Source of the DNA: Caulobacter sp. 602-2 | GTDB lineage: Bacteria; Pseudomonadota; Alphaproteobacteria; Caulobacterales; Caulobacteraceae | DNA length: 64,000 nucleotides | NCBI RefSeq assembly: GCF_011043625.1 | Contig: NZ_JAAKGT010000012.1 | Location: forward strand, 62,001-126,000 | Direction of reading: 5' to 3' | Program-made: the position numbers and the translations under genes | In this document: positions 1 to 6,796 of the stretch, in pieces | How the letters are laid out: every line of letters begins with the position of its first letter | Numbering within the stretch: position 1 is the first letter of the stretch | The notes under the pieces: generated by a model | Databases searched by the model: none | Told to the model about the DNA's origin: nothing | Seen by the model: only the letters and a program-made list of their open reading frames with translations

Positions 1-1
1 G

Positions 2-367
2 CTAGATGCCCAGTGCTTGGCTCTTGGCCCCTACGACCTATCAGCTATCGTGTCAGGGGCTATGCCACTCCTCTATGTCGGCTCATCGAGACATCAGAGT
101 CGCAGGCTCGGTTACTTTGCTCGGACCGTTGTCGAGGGCTCCCACTTTAACGGCGCCCATGGGTTTGGTGAGTTCTACAGATCCATTGCCAACGAGGTGC
201 CGCTCGAACGCCTAGCGGTCATCTCGTTCCACTGGCCTTTCGGATACGAGCTCGAGAAACGCATCTACGACGGGCACGTGCGCGCGTTTGGAGCGCCTCC
301 ATCAGGCAACCTTCGTCGTCCGGTCGCGAGTTCACGTCACGACCGCTTTCCTCATCGGATGCGCTGA
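2..367 (+). CDS. hypothetical protein, 5'-truncated by the window edge
   Basis: The reading frame is open from the first bases, so the gene begins before the window. About 121 residues are visible and end at TGA 365..367. The composition is protein-like (motifs such as GFGEFYRS and SFHWPFGYELEKRIYDG), but I recognise no family. The stop overlaps the next start as TGATG, which suggests translational coupling and supports a real gene. It is the first visible member of a chain of four overlapping small frames on the plus strand. Base composition is less GC-biased than in the core genes after 6.8 kb. Confidence 0.5.
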   Translation, partial: LDAQCLALGPYDLSAIVSGAMPLLYVGSSRHQSRRLGYFARTVVEGSHFNGAHGFGEFYRSIANEVPLERLAVISFHWPFGYELEKRIYDGHVRAFGAPPSGNLRRPVASSRHDRFPHRMR

Positions 368-630
368 TGGTGCGCGATTGCGTTGGCGCATATGCAGATG
401 CGGCCTCTCCGGTCGCTACGCTGGATCTCTCGACGCTCAACCTCACGCTTGCGGTGCTGATGATCGCTGCAGGCGTGCTCGTTGCAATCTTCCAATGGCG
501 CCTTTGCAGGCTGCGGAAGCGACACCGAAGTCGAACAGCGAGCACTCCGCCGTCTTGTCCGCTTTCAGGCGACGATCGGCCCGCTCAGAGTGTGCCAGAC
601 CCCTCAGGTAAGGGTGGCGATGGGTCCTGA
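367..630 (+). CDS. small single-pass membrane protein, unknown function
   Basis: 87 residues. A single hydrophobic stretch at about residues 25 to 45 (LAVLMIAAGVLVAIF) is followed by a basic segment (RLRKRHRSR), as in a membrane-anchored small protein with a positive cytoplasmic flank. The ATG overlaps the preceding stop (TGATG), and the 3' end overlaps the next gene by 11 bases, so the chain looks translationally coupled. I do not recognise a family. The C-terminal third is low complexity and could be less constrained. Confidence 0.45.
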   Translation: MVRDCVGAYADAASPVATLDLSTLNLTLAVLMIAAGVLVAIFQWRLCRLRKRHRSRTASTPPSCPLSGDDRPAQSVPDPSGKGGDGS

Positions 631-793
631 TGCGCTCGCGTTCGCAATGCTGGTCACCCTAGGCATCACTGTAGGTGCGATCATCGTCGCAACTTGGCGT
701 TTGCACGCCCTGGAACGTCAGCAGCGCAGCCTTAGGAGCGAGGCGCGCTCGGCGATCGAACGGGTGCAAGGGATCGACGGTGATGGAATATGA
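620..793 (+). CDS. small single-pass membrane protein, unknown function
   Basis: 57 residues from ATG 620, with an AGGTAAGGG ribosome-binding site at 606..614. A hydrophobic helix (residues about 7 to 24, AMLVTLGITVGAIIVATW) is followed by a charged amphipathic tail rich in Arg, Glu and Gln (LERQQRSLRSEARSAIERV) that may be a short coiled coil. An in-frame GTG at 614 is an alternative start. It overlaps the previous gene by 11 bases and the next by ATGA. The architecture resembles accessory small proteins of phage or island origin, but no family could be named. Confidence 0.45.
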   Translation: MGPDALAFAMLVTLGITVGAIIVATWRLHALERQQRSLRSEARSAIERVQGIDGDGI

Positions 794-876
794 ATGAGAC
801 TTTGGCACCTTCCGATTACTGGGCGAGCCTGCAGCGTTCTTGGGGCGCTCCGCGTCACGAAAAACCGAAGTCTTAG
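790..876 (+). CDS. putative 28-residue peptide, end of the overlapping chain
   Basis: The ATG sits in an ATGA overlap with the preceding stop, the spacing pattern of translational coupling. The peptide (MNETLAPSDYWASLQRSWGA...) is short and ends at TAG 874..876. It could be a genuine small protein or the 5' remnant of a longer gene cut by a deletion. Only the overlap and the continuation of the chain support it. A perfect hairpin follows 57 bases downstream. Confidence 0.25.
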   Translation: MNETLAPSDYWASLQRSWGAPRHEKPKS

Positions 877-932
877 AGCAATGCGCCGCTTGCGGATCCG
901 GGTCCCGTCAATCGCCGGGGGCGGGCAAGCTC

Positions 933-956
933 AGCTCCCTTACACGTAAGGGAGCT
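933..956. terminator. perfect hairpin between convergent genes
   Basis: A 10-bp perfect inverted repeat (AGCTCCCTTA / TAAGGGAGCT) with a 4-base loop lies between the plus-strand chain ending at 876 and the minus-strand gene ending at 994. There is no long T-tract, so it is a terminator-like or bidirectional stop signal by position and symmetry only. Confidence 0.5.
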
Positions 957-993
957 CTCCCTCTTTGGCGGCCGAGACCTTCATTGGAGCGTT

Positions 994-1437
994 CTAGCGG
1001 AGGCCATGCTGCGCCTTGGCGACTACCACGCCGCCTTCGAACGTAACTACGATGCTGCTCCCGTCAGCGTTCTCCCAGGACTTTACAGTGGCGTTTGCCG
1101 GCGCGCCGTCAGGCATTGCCGTGCTTGCGCTTCCCAATAGGTGGCCAGGCCCGTTGAGGATTCGGTTGATGTCGCTCTCGAGATAGCCTTCTCGAACCAT
1201 CGCATAGTCCGCGAGCGTAAACCGTGCGGCCTCGCTCTGACGCGAGAGCTGATCCTGCTCGACGAAGTGGCGAAGGCGCGCTCTCGCCTCCTCCAGCTTC
1301 CGCTCCTCGCCGGCCTCATGCTTCGCTCCGGCGACGACGCCAGCCGCTACGAGCGCAACAACCACGCCAGCCCCCCACAGATAGACCGAGGCACTTCCGC
1401 TCTTTGGTGCGGCTTCAGAAGCGCGAGTAGTGGTCAT
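994..1437 (-). CDS. membrane-anchored BamE/SmpA-like (DUF3862-type) protein
   Basis: 147 residues from ATG 1437. A longer in-frame extension upstream has no protein-like character. The order is a short Ser/Thr-rich N-terminus, one membrane helix (about 20 to 42, YLWGAGVVVALVAAGVVAGA), a charged coiled segment (EERKLEEARARLRHFVEQ), then a C-terminal domain: FTLADYAMVREGY, the LNGPGHLL turn, WENADGSSIVVTF and VVAKAQHGL. This pattern matches the BamE-like fold of DUF3862 proteins. It lies divergent to the XRE regulator at 1521. A specific partner cannot be named. It is probably an inner-membrane protein of the island rather than BamE itself, because it has a helix and no lipobox. Confidence 0.65.
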   Translation of the reverse strand: MTTTRASEAAPKSGSASVYLWGAGVVVALVAAGVVAGAKHEAGEERKLEEARARLRHFVEQDQLSRQSEAARFTLADYAMVREGYLESDINRILNGPGHLLGSASTAMPDGAPANATVKSWENADGSSIVVTFEGGVVVAKAQHGLR

Positions 1438-1520
1438 GAAGTCCCAGCTCAGTTTTGCTCCCAATCTGGTAGCAAAACGACGCCGTTGCACAAGCCGCTT
1501 TCCCTCCCAGGAAGGCGCGC

Positions 1521-1781
1521 ATGGCACGAGCTTGGGTTTCCTCGCCCGCCTACGAGGTCGCAATCGGCCTTCTGATCGCCAAACGGCATGCCGCTGGCCT
1601 GACGCAGCGCGACCTAGCTGCCAAGCTGGAAAAGCCACCATCGTTTGTTGGAAAGCTCGAAAGTCGTGAGCGTAGGCTCGACTTGATTGAGTTTATCGCG
1701 ATAGCGCGCGCTCTTGGCCTTTCTGCACCCGCCTTGATGCAGGAACTTGACGACAAGTTGCTCAACGTTGGGAAAATCTAA
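1521..1781 (+). CDS. XRE-family helix-turn-helix regulator
   Basis: 86 residues with an AGGAAGG ribosome-binding site at 1509..1515. The protein is essentially one Cro/C1-type DNA-binding domain: IGLLIAKRHAAGLTQRDLAAKLEKPPSFVGKLE, in which TQRDLAAKLE and PSFVGKLE form the helix-turn-helix, followed by RRLDLIEFIAIARALG. There is no effector domain. It is divergent to the BamE-like gene with an 83-base shared upstream region, so autoregulation or control of that gene is likely but not shown. Such stand-alone XRE proteins are common in islands and prophages. Confidence 0.8.
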   Translation: MARAWVSSPAYEVAIGLLIAKRHAAGLTQRDLAAKLEKPPSFVGKLESRERRLDLIEFIAIARALGLSAPALMQELDDKLLNVGKI

Positions 1782-1799
1782 CGCCGTCCGGAGAGAGGT

Positions 1800-1910
1800 A
1801 TGAGCAGGATAGGGGGGCTATTCCTGAACCTCAGTGCGATTGCCGTGGCGATAAGAATGGCAAGCACAGCAGCGGCCGCTTGTGACAGCCTTCACCGCCA
1901 AGGGGTGTGA
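1800..1910 (+). CDS. possible 36-residue hydrophobic peptide
   Basis: ATG 1800 is preceded by a good GGAGAGAGG ribosome-binding site directly after the XRE gene. The peptide begins MSRIGGLFLNLSAIAVAIRM, a mildly hydrophobic stretch, and ends at TGA 1908..1910. Only the ribosome-binding site and position support it. The remaining bases to 2036 hold no further gene. Confidence 0.2.
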   Translation: MSRIGGLFLNLSAIAVAIRMASTAAAACDSLHRQGV

Positions 1911-2036
1911 CAAGGTCGAGCCAGGGGCGGATGGGCGCGCGTCGTAACCATTTGATATGGCAGGGTTAATTTTGGAGGTCGTCTAAAGGTGAAAAAGCGA
2001 CGGCGGAGATAGAGAACCTGTTATAAATAGAGGAGT

Positions 2037-3602
2037 GTGACAAAGCCTTCCGCACAGCGTGTTGAAACACTTGCGGCACTCCTCAAACGGGTGGGTCCCT
2101 CGCTTAGCACCGAGCTGGTGGAACGTCTGGTGGCCGAAGGTGTCTCACCAGACGCCGCCCGCCAGCGTATCGCCCGAGGGGGGCGCGACTTCGATGTCAA
2201 AAAGCTGGCTGGCGTACGCTTCCAGCATAACGCTCGCTTCTACTATCTCGACCATCAGTTCGGCGATGCTACGTTCTGGGTCGCGGTGGAGCGCGCGTTC
2301 GAACGGGCCGGTGCCTCATACTGGGCCGCTGTCACCGGGGTCAGGGCGAGGGGCGGTCGCGTAAGGCTGGACCACTTCGCAGTTGCATGCGGTGCACCGG
2401 CTTCGCGCAAGGGCCAGTATTCGCCGGAACATCTTCTAGATCGCCTTAAGGCGATCCAGATGCTTGAGACTGAAGAGATCGGTGACGACACCTGGGTGAA
2501 ATTCAGACCCTACGCCTATCATTGTGACCCGCCCGAAGTGGCACGCGCCAGGCTTCTGGCGGAATCCGTCGCCCTAGAAGGCGTGCGCGGCTGGATGCGT
2601 ACGTTAGGGTTCACGAGCTACTCGCAAACCCGCATACGCGGAGAGGACCCAGCACCCCAAGTCTCGTCCATCGCCTGGGACCTGACGGGGCCCTCCTATA
2701 TTCGCCCGATGGCGAAGGTCGTCGGTGGCCGCCTGCGGCAAGGGTTCGTCGTCGCTGATATCATTCTGGGCCCCTTGGTTGGAGCGCCTGCCGTGGCGAC
2801 CGTCGTACGCAAGCACGACATGGCCTCGGCCCTGCCGACCATTCCTCCGATCATGCCGTTCCTGATCGCCGACGCCTTCACCCCGGAGGGTCATCGACTG
2901 GCCAAGCAAAAGGGTTTGCTTCCGACCACCACGGCGCAGTTGCTGGGCGACATCATTGCACGCTCCCTTCGGGAACTCGTCGACATGTTGACGAACCTGG
3001 GTGCGACCGTCGCTGTCAATCCAGAGCACCTGGAGAAGGTTCTGAAAGAGCTGACGCGGATCGAGGGCGCTGCCGATAACCTCCGAGGTGCGCTGTTCGA
3101 GCTGGCGGTCGCCTATCTGGTCAAGGAGGTCGAGGGTGGGTTCGTCAAGGCGGGGGTCCAGGTCACCGATCCCTGGACGAAGCGCTCCGCCGACATCGAC
3201 GTGCTGCTTGATCGACCCGAAGGTCAGTCCATTCTCGTGATCGAGTGCAAGGCCAAAATACCTGGCAATACCGTCACGCTCGACCAGGTTCGCAAGTGGC
3301 GGGAAGATCGGGTGCCCTTGATCTGGTCAGCGCTGGACAACGGAGACCACTATAAAGGTCGCAAGTTCACCTTCGAGCTCTGGAGCAATGGCGCTTTTCG
3401 CCCTGAAGCCGAGGCTTGGCTCGCTGCTCAACACCACGACCCACGCTTCGAAGTCGCCTGGCGGAACGGCGCGGCTGTTCGGTCCTACACCGGAGAGGCT
3501 AAGTCAGCGACAATCTCCAAGATCATGAACGAGCACTATTTTCGTCATCCATTGGCGCAAGCACCTGGCGGCAAACCAAAGGATAGAGGGAGACGCTCCT
3601 AA
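2037..3602 (+). CDS. PD-(D/E)XK nuclease-like protein of the island
   Basis: 521 residues from GTG 2037. An in-frame TAG at 2028..2030 excludes a longer protein. A TATAAA box at 2022..2027 sits so close that the transcript could be nearly leaderless. The first 100 residues are helical and winged-helix-like (LKRVGPSLSTELVERLVAEG). The last 170 residues carry a restriction-endonuclease-like core: Glu355 in a helix (GALFELAVAYLVK), Asp386/Asp388 (SADIDVLL), then Glu403-x-Lys405 (LVIECKAK). This is the PD-(D/E)XK pattern, so Mg-dependent DNA cleavage is inferred. The substrate is unknown. It converges with the RloC-like ATPase gene, the stops overlapping by 3 bases, which suggests a defence-type pair. 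Confidence 0.7.
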   Translation: MTKPSAQRVETLAALLKRVGPSLSTELVERLVAEGVSPDAARQRIARGGRDFDVKKLAGVRFQHNARFYYLDHQFGDATFWVAVERAFERAGASYWAAVTGVRARGGRVRLDHFAVACGAPASRKGQYSPEHLLDRLKAIQMLETEEIGDDTWVKFRPYAYHCDPPEVARARLLAESVALEGVRGWMRTLGFTSYSQTRIRGEDPAPQVSSIAWDLTGPSYIRPMAKVVGGRLRQGFVVADIILGPLVGAPAVATVVRKHDMASALPTIPPIMPFLIADAFTPEGHRLAKQKGLLPTTTAQLLGDIIARSLRELVDMLTNLGATVAVNPEHLEKVLKELTRIEGAADNLRGALFELAVAYLVKEVEGGFVKAGVQVTDPWTKRSADIDVLLDRPEGQSILVIECKAKIPGNTVTLDQVRKWREDRVPLIWSALDNGDHYKGRKFTFELWSNGAFRPEAEAWLAAQHHDPRFEVAWRNGAAVRSYTGEAKSATISKIMNEHYFRHPLAQAPGGKPKDRGRRS

Positions 3603-5845
3603 TAGCTGCCGATGATCGTGAGGACCTTGCGACAATGGGCCCGCAATTCTCCGGGCACGGGTGCATTGCCGCCTCCATGCATATTGGGCCGTGTATATTC
3701 GTTCAGCGCGTAAAGGTCCGCGACGTTACTGGCCATCGGGTCCGTCCCGCCAGCGTCGCGGATCGCGTTGGCCATGTCGTGGATATGGGACTGATCAGGG
3801 AACCGCCCAGGGAAACGTAGCCGCAAATAGTCTTCCATGAACGGCCGGATCGATTGATGGACGCTGTTGAGAGTCTGTCCCTTCAGCAGTTTCTGATGCG
3901 AAGCGTACTCTCGGATGATCTCAGACTGCTCGATATAGAGCGACTTCAATTCATCAGCGCTGGACCAACGCTCAAGCGCGCCTTCCCCGCTGTCGCTGCA
4001 TTGAAGCTGAAAGGTCCGAACCAGGTTCTTATCGGCGTTCTTTTCGATCATCTGCAGGAAGCGGGGGTCGTGTGACAACACGATCGTCTGGCAGGCTTTG
4101 TCACAGATGGAGCGGATGTGGCTCGTGGTCTGGAACTGCCGCTCCATATCCTGACTGTTGAAAGGATCGTCGAAAACTACGACGGCGTCCTGCAAGTTGG
4201 GGTCACCGCCGATCTGGGCGATGAAGAAGGCCAGCGCCAGCGTCGTCTTGTCGCCGGCGCTGAGCACGGTCTTGAAGCTGGGCGCGGAGTCCGACTTGTC
4301 TCCGGCTTTGATCTTGTGGGTGCCGATCTCGATGGCGAACTCGGTGTTGGGCTCACGACCGATGAAATTGGTCTTGGCGTCCACAACCCGGAAGTTCGCG
4401 CCGAAATCGGCCAGGAGGTCATTCACGGTCGCCTGCCGCGCGGCCATAGTTGTGGAAGTGTAGTTGGTCAGGGCGGTCTGAGCCGAGACCTTTTCGATCT
4501 TGATCGCCTCGAAGCGCGCGTCGGCGACCAGATATCCTTCGACAGCGGCCTTGACCGGATCCCTGGCCTTTTCAGCCATCGCCAGCCATTTCTGATGATT
4601 GGACTCGGCCTGCTGCAGATTGAAGTCGTCGACTTCCGACCGCACCTTCTCGATCGCAGCCGAGGCCGCCGCAACGCTCTCATTATAAGCCGCTAGCCGA
4701 CCGAGAGCCGCCTGGATGCTGGCGCCGCCATCGGCGGCCTCAACCGGCTCCAGCGGATTGCCAAGCTTGAGCCCAACCAATGCCTTGAGACTCTCCAGCG
4801 CCGCATTGACGGCAGCCTGCTCCTCGCCGGTTAGAACCGGAATAGAGGGCAAATCGCACAGCTTCGCCCAATACGCGAAGTCCGCATCGTTCCTCTTGAT
4901 GAGCTCGGTGAGCCGCTCGGGGGACACCTCGGACAAGATGCGCTGGCATTCGTCGATCCGCGCCTTCAGCGCCTTGAACGCCTCGCTGAAATAGGCGCGA
5001 TAGGCCGCCACCAGCAGAACGCCGGTCGTTTCCTGTGCGCAATAGGGACACTGTTCCTCCGGTGCATGACGCGTACCGTATTCCAGCCAAGCGTGGGCTC
5101 GCTCGCCCAGGCTCGTAACCTCAAGATGCTGGCTGACCAACTGGGCCGCATTCTCGCTGACCCCGTCGATCGTAGTGGCCAGGATATCCGGGATTTTCGC
5201 TAGGTCCCCTATCGGCGTTGGGGCCGGGCTGGGCTTCTGCTTGATGACCGTCGCCTGCTTAGCACGCTCCATGCGCTGAGCCGCATTGCGGATCTTCTCG
5301 TCGAGGTCCTCGGGAGCCACTGCCTTGCAGAACGCCGAGACTTCCTTGTCCTGGATGCTTTTGCACCTCAGCGAGATCGCCCGGCCGTGGTTCTTGCGCT
5401 GCTCATCGACTTCGCGTTGCTCCTTGTCGAGCGCGACGACTTTCTCGGCCAAGGCGACACCCTGGTCACCAAGCACTACGGGCAGAAGGCTGCGCTTGTT
5501 CTCACGGGTGACGCTGTCACCGACGTGGAGATTCTTGGCCACGTATTCGTTGTCGAAGATGTAGATCCGGCCAGGACATCCGTTCCATCCGCCGGCGCTA
5601 TAGGCGAAGGTCGAGCCCGACGCCCAAAGCGACTCGACCCGGGAGTCGTTCACGGCGCCAAGGCGTCGGCGCGCAGTGATATGGGCGGCCTTGCCGTCGG
5701 CGGCGGATCGCAAGATCGAGCAGAGCGTGCTCTTGCCGTAGCCGTTCCTCCCAAACACTAGGGATAGCTTTGTCAGCGGCTCCGCCTTGTGCGTCAGTTT
5801 GGAGAACCGTCCAATTTCTTCGATGGCCTTGAACTTCTGGAGCAT
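3599..5845 (-). CDS. rloC-like: RloC/PrrC-like AAA_13 ATPase, putative zinc-hook tRNA anticodon nuclease
   Basis: 748 residues with a GAGAGAGG ribosome-binding site before ATG 5845. Walker A is GRNGYGKST at 32..40. Long charged helices follow, with a CPYC zinc-hook-like motif at 266..269 in the middle. An ABC-type signature region (LSAGDKTTLALAFF) and Walker B (AVVVFDDPFNSQD) lie near 540 to 585, and an H-loop-like LSHDPRF follows. The C-terminal part contains R667-x3-E671 (IRPFMEDYL) and H723 (NMHGGG), spaced like the Arg-x3-Glu...His triad of PrrC and RloC anticodon nucleases. RloC enzymes are known tRNA-cleaving antiviral proteins with a zinc hook. The assignment to that family is inference from these motifs. 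Other AAA_13 SMC-like ATPases would share the head. Confidence 0.7.
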   Translation of the reverse strand: MLQKFKAIEEIGRFSKLTHKAEPLTKLSLVFGRNGYGKSTLCSILRSAADGKAAHITARRRLGAVNDSRVESLWASGSTFAYSAGGWNGCPGRIYIFDNEYVAKNLHVGDSVTRENKRSLLPVVLGDQGVALAEKVVALDKEQREVDEQRKNHGRAISLRCKSIQDKEVSAFCKAVAPEDLDEKIRNAAQRMERAKQATVIKQKPSPAPTPIGDLAKIPDILATTIDGVSENAAQLVSQHLEVTSLGERAHAWLEYGTRHAPEEQCPYCAQETTGVLLVAAYRAYFSEAFKALKARIDECQRILSEVSPERLTELIKRNDADFAYWAKLCDLPSIPVLTGEEQAAVNAALESLKALVGLKLGNPLEPVEAADGGASIQAALGRLAAYNESVAAASAAIEKVRSEVDDFNLQQAESNHQKWLAMAEKARDPVKAAVEGYLVADARFEAIKIEKVSAQTALTNYTSTTMAARQATVNDLLADFGANFRVVDAKTNFIGREPNTEFAIEIGTHKIKAGDKSDSAPSFKTVLSAGDKTTLALAFFIAQIGGDPNLQDAVVVFDDPFNSQDMERQFQTTSHIRSICDKACQTIVLSHDPRFLQMIEKNADKNLVRTFQLQCSDSGEGALERWSSADELKSLYIEQSEIIREYASHQKLLKGQTLNSVHQSIRPFMEDYLRLRFPGRFPDQSHIHDMANAIRDAGGTDPMASNVADLYALNEYTRPNMHGGGNAPVPGELRAHCRKVLTIIGSY

Positions 5846-6164
5846 TGGCCTCTCTCAATAAGAAGAGAAACCTACGAGGATGATGGCTCGACCTCAAGTC
5901 GAAGGATGTGTTGCGTTCGCCCGTCCGGTAGCGACAGTTCAACCTGCCAGCGTCTCGGTGAGGAAGCGCAAATAGTCGACAGTGCGCGTGTCCACCCTGC
6001 TCGACGTTTTGAGGACGGCGATCGACGCGATCCTGCATTTTGCCCCCAGCGCTCAACACCAGTCACCACCGAGCCGTCCCGCCGGACGCTCCCGCATTGG
6101 AACTTGCGAGAGCGTCGGCTTAAGGCGTTTCAGTCGTGCGATTGGCGAAGACCGCGCCTGATGA
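5846..6164. other. 319-base gap with no convincing gene
   Basis: The stretch between the RloC-like gene and the excisionase-like gene holds only short frames. Two minus-strand fragments in different frames (positions about 5872..6069 and 5950..6060) look weakly protein-like and may be remnants of a decayed gene. Neither has a ribosome-binding site worth reporting. Confidence 0.4.
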
Positions 6165-6422
6165 TCAAGCCGCCCAGCCTTGGCTGGATTGCCTCGGCGC
6201 AATCTGGCCAGTGTTGGTTCTGCGCGCTCCGGTCAGAAAGAGCTCCAGATCGTCCTTGGCGTAGCGCACCAGGCGGCCGCTGAGTTTGCGGAATGGTGGG
6301 CCCAGGCCGCGCAGCCGCCAGTCCTCCAGCGTGCGAGGAGACACGCTCAGGAAATGCGCCGCCTGCGCGGTGGTCAGCAGGGGCGAAGAGGGAATGCTGT
6401 AGGGGTGGTTCATGTGACGCAT
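6165..6422 (-). CDS. AlpA/excisionase-type helix-turn-helix protein
   Basis: 85 residues (82 if the second ATG at 6413 is used). It is a MerR-like winged-helix (HTH_17) domain: LLTTAQAAHFLSVSPRTLEDWRLRG, then GPPFRKLSGRLVRYAKDDLELFL, the usual pattern of AlpA regulators and phage excisionases. These proteins act as recombination directionality factors or activators of integrase genes. It lies about 260 bases from the 3' end of a tRNA-Thr gene, the classical place for an island's integration module. No integrase is visible between it and the tRNA. Confidence 0.8.
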   Translation of the reverse strand: MRHMNHPYSIPSSPLLTTAQAAHFLSVSPRTLEDWRLRGLGPPFRKLSGRLVRYAKDDLELFLTGARRTNTGQIAPRQSSQGWAA

Positions 6423-6680
6423 GGCTCCAGAGGAGATTTCAGTGCGTCGGACTATCTATACCAAAAAAGCCGAGCTGGTTTTGGCAAGTGAGGGCCTCTT
6501 TCCTCAGCGAAAACAATGCCTGATTGCGCGCACACCGAAATCACAACGGAATCGCGTTGCTCGCGGACCGGGCGCGCGGGCGTCTGATCACGAGGTTTTT
6601 TCCTAGCTTCCACGTAGCTTCCATGACTGGCGCACTATGGCGCAGTCCGGTAAATTTCTTCAATGAAATCAAGAGTTTGG

Positions 6681-6756
6681 TGGTGCCGCCTAGGTGACTC
6701 GAACACCTGACCTACGCATTACGAATGCGCCGCTCTACCGGCTGAGCTAAGGCGGC
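6681..6756 (-). tRNA. tRNA-Thr (anticodon CGT)
   Basis: Read on the minus strand the molecule is a full 76-nt cloverleaf: acceptor GCCGCCT pairing with AGGCGGC, discriminator A plus encoded CCA, D-arm GCTC...GAGC, anticodon stem GCGCA/TGCGT (one G-T pair) around loop TTCGTAA, and T-arm AGGTG-TTCGAGT-CACCT. The anticodon CGT reads ACG threonine codons. It lies 40 bases after the HemY-like gene on the same strand and may be cotranscribed. Its 3' end faces the atypical region 1..6680, as expected for an attachment site. Confidence 0.95.
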
Positions 6757-6796
6757 CCACGGCGCTTCGGCAGAATCGCCGGGCGCGAGGAGCGGC

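Noticed and set aside
5872..6069. Minus-strand frame of 65 codons beside the RloC-like gene
   Set aside because: Composition is ambiguous, with no ribosome-binding site and a competing protein-like fragment in another frame. It is kept only as possible remnant.
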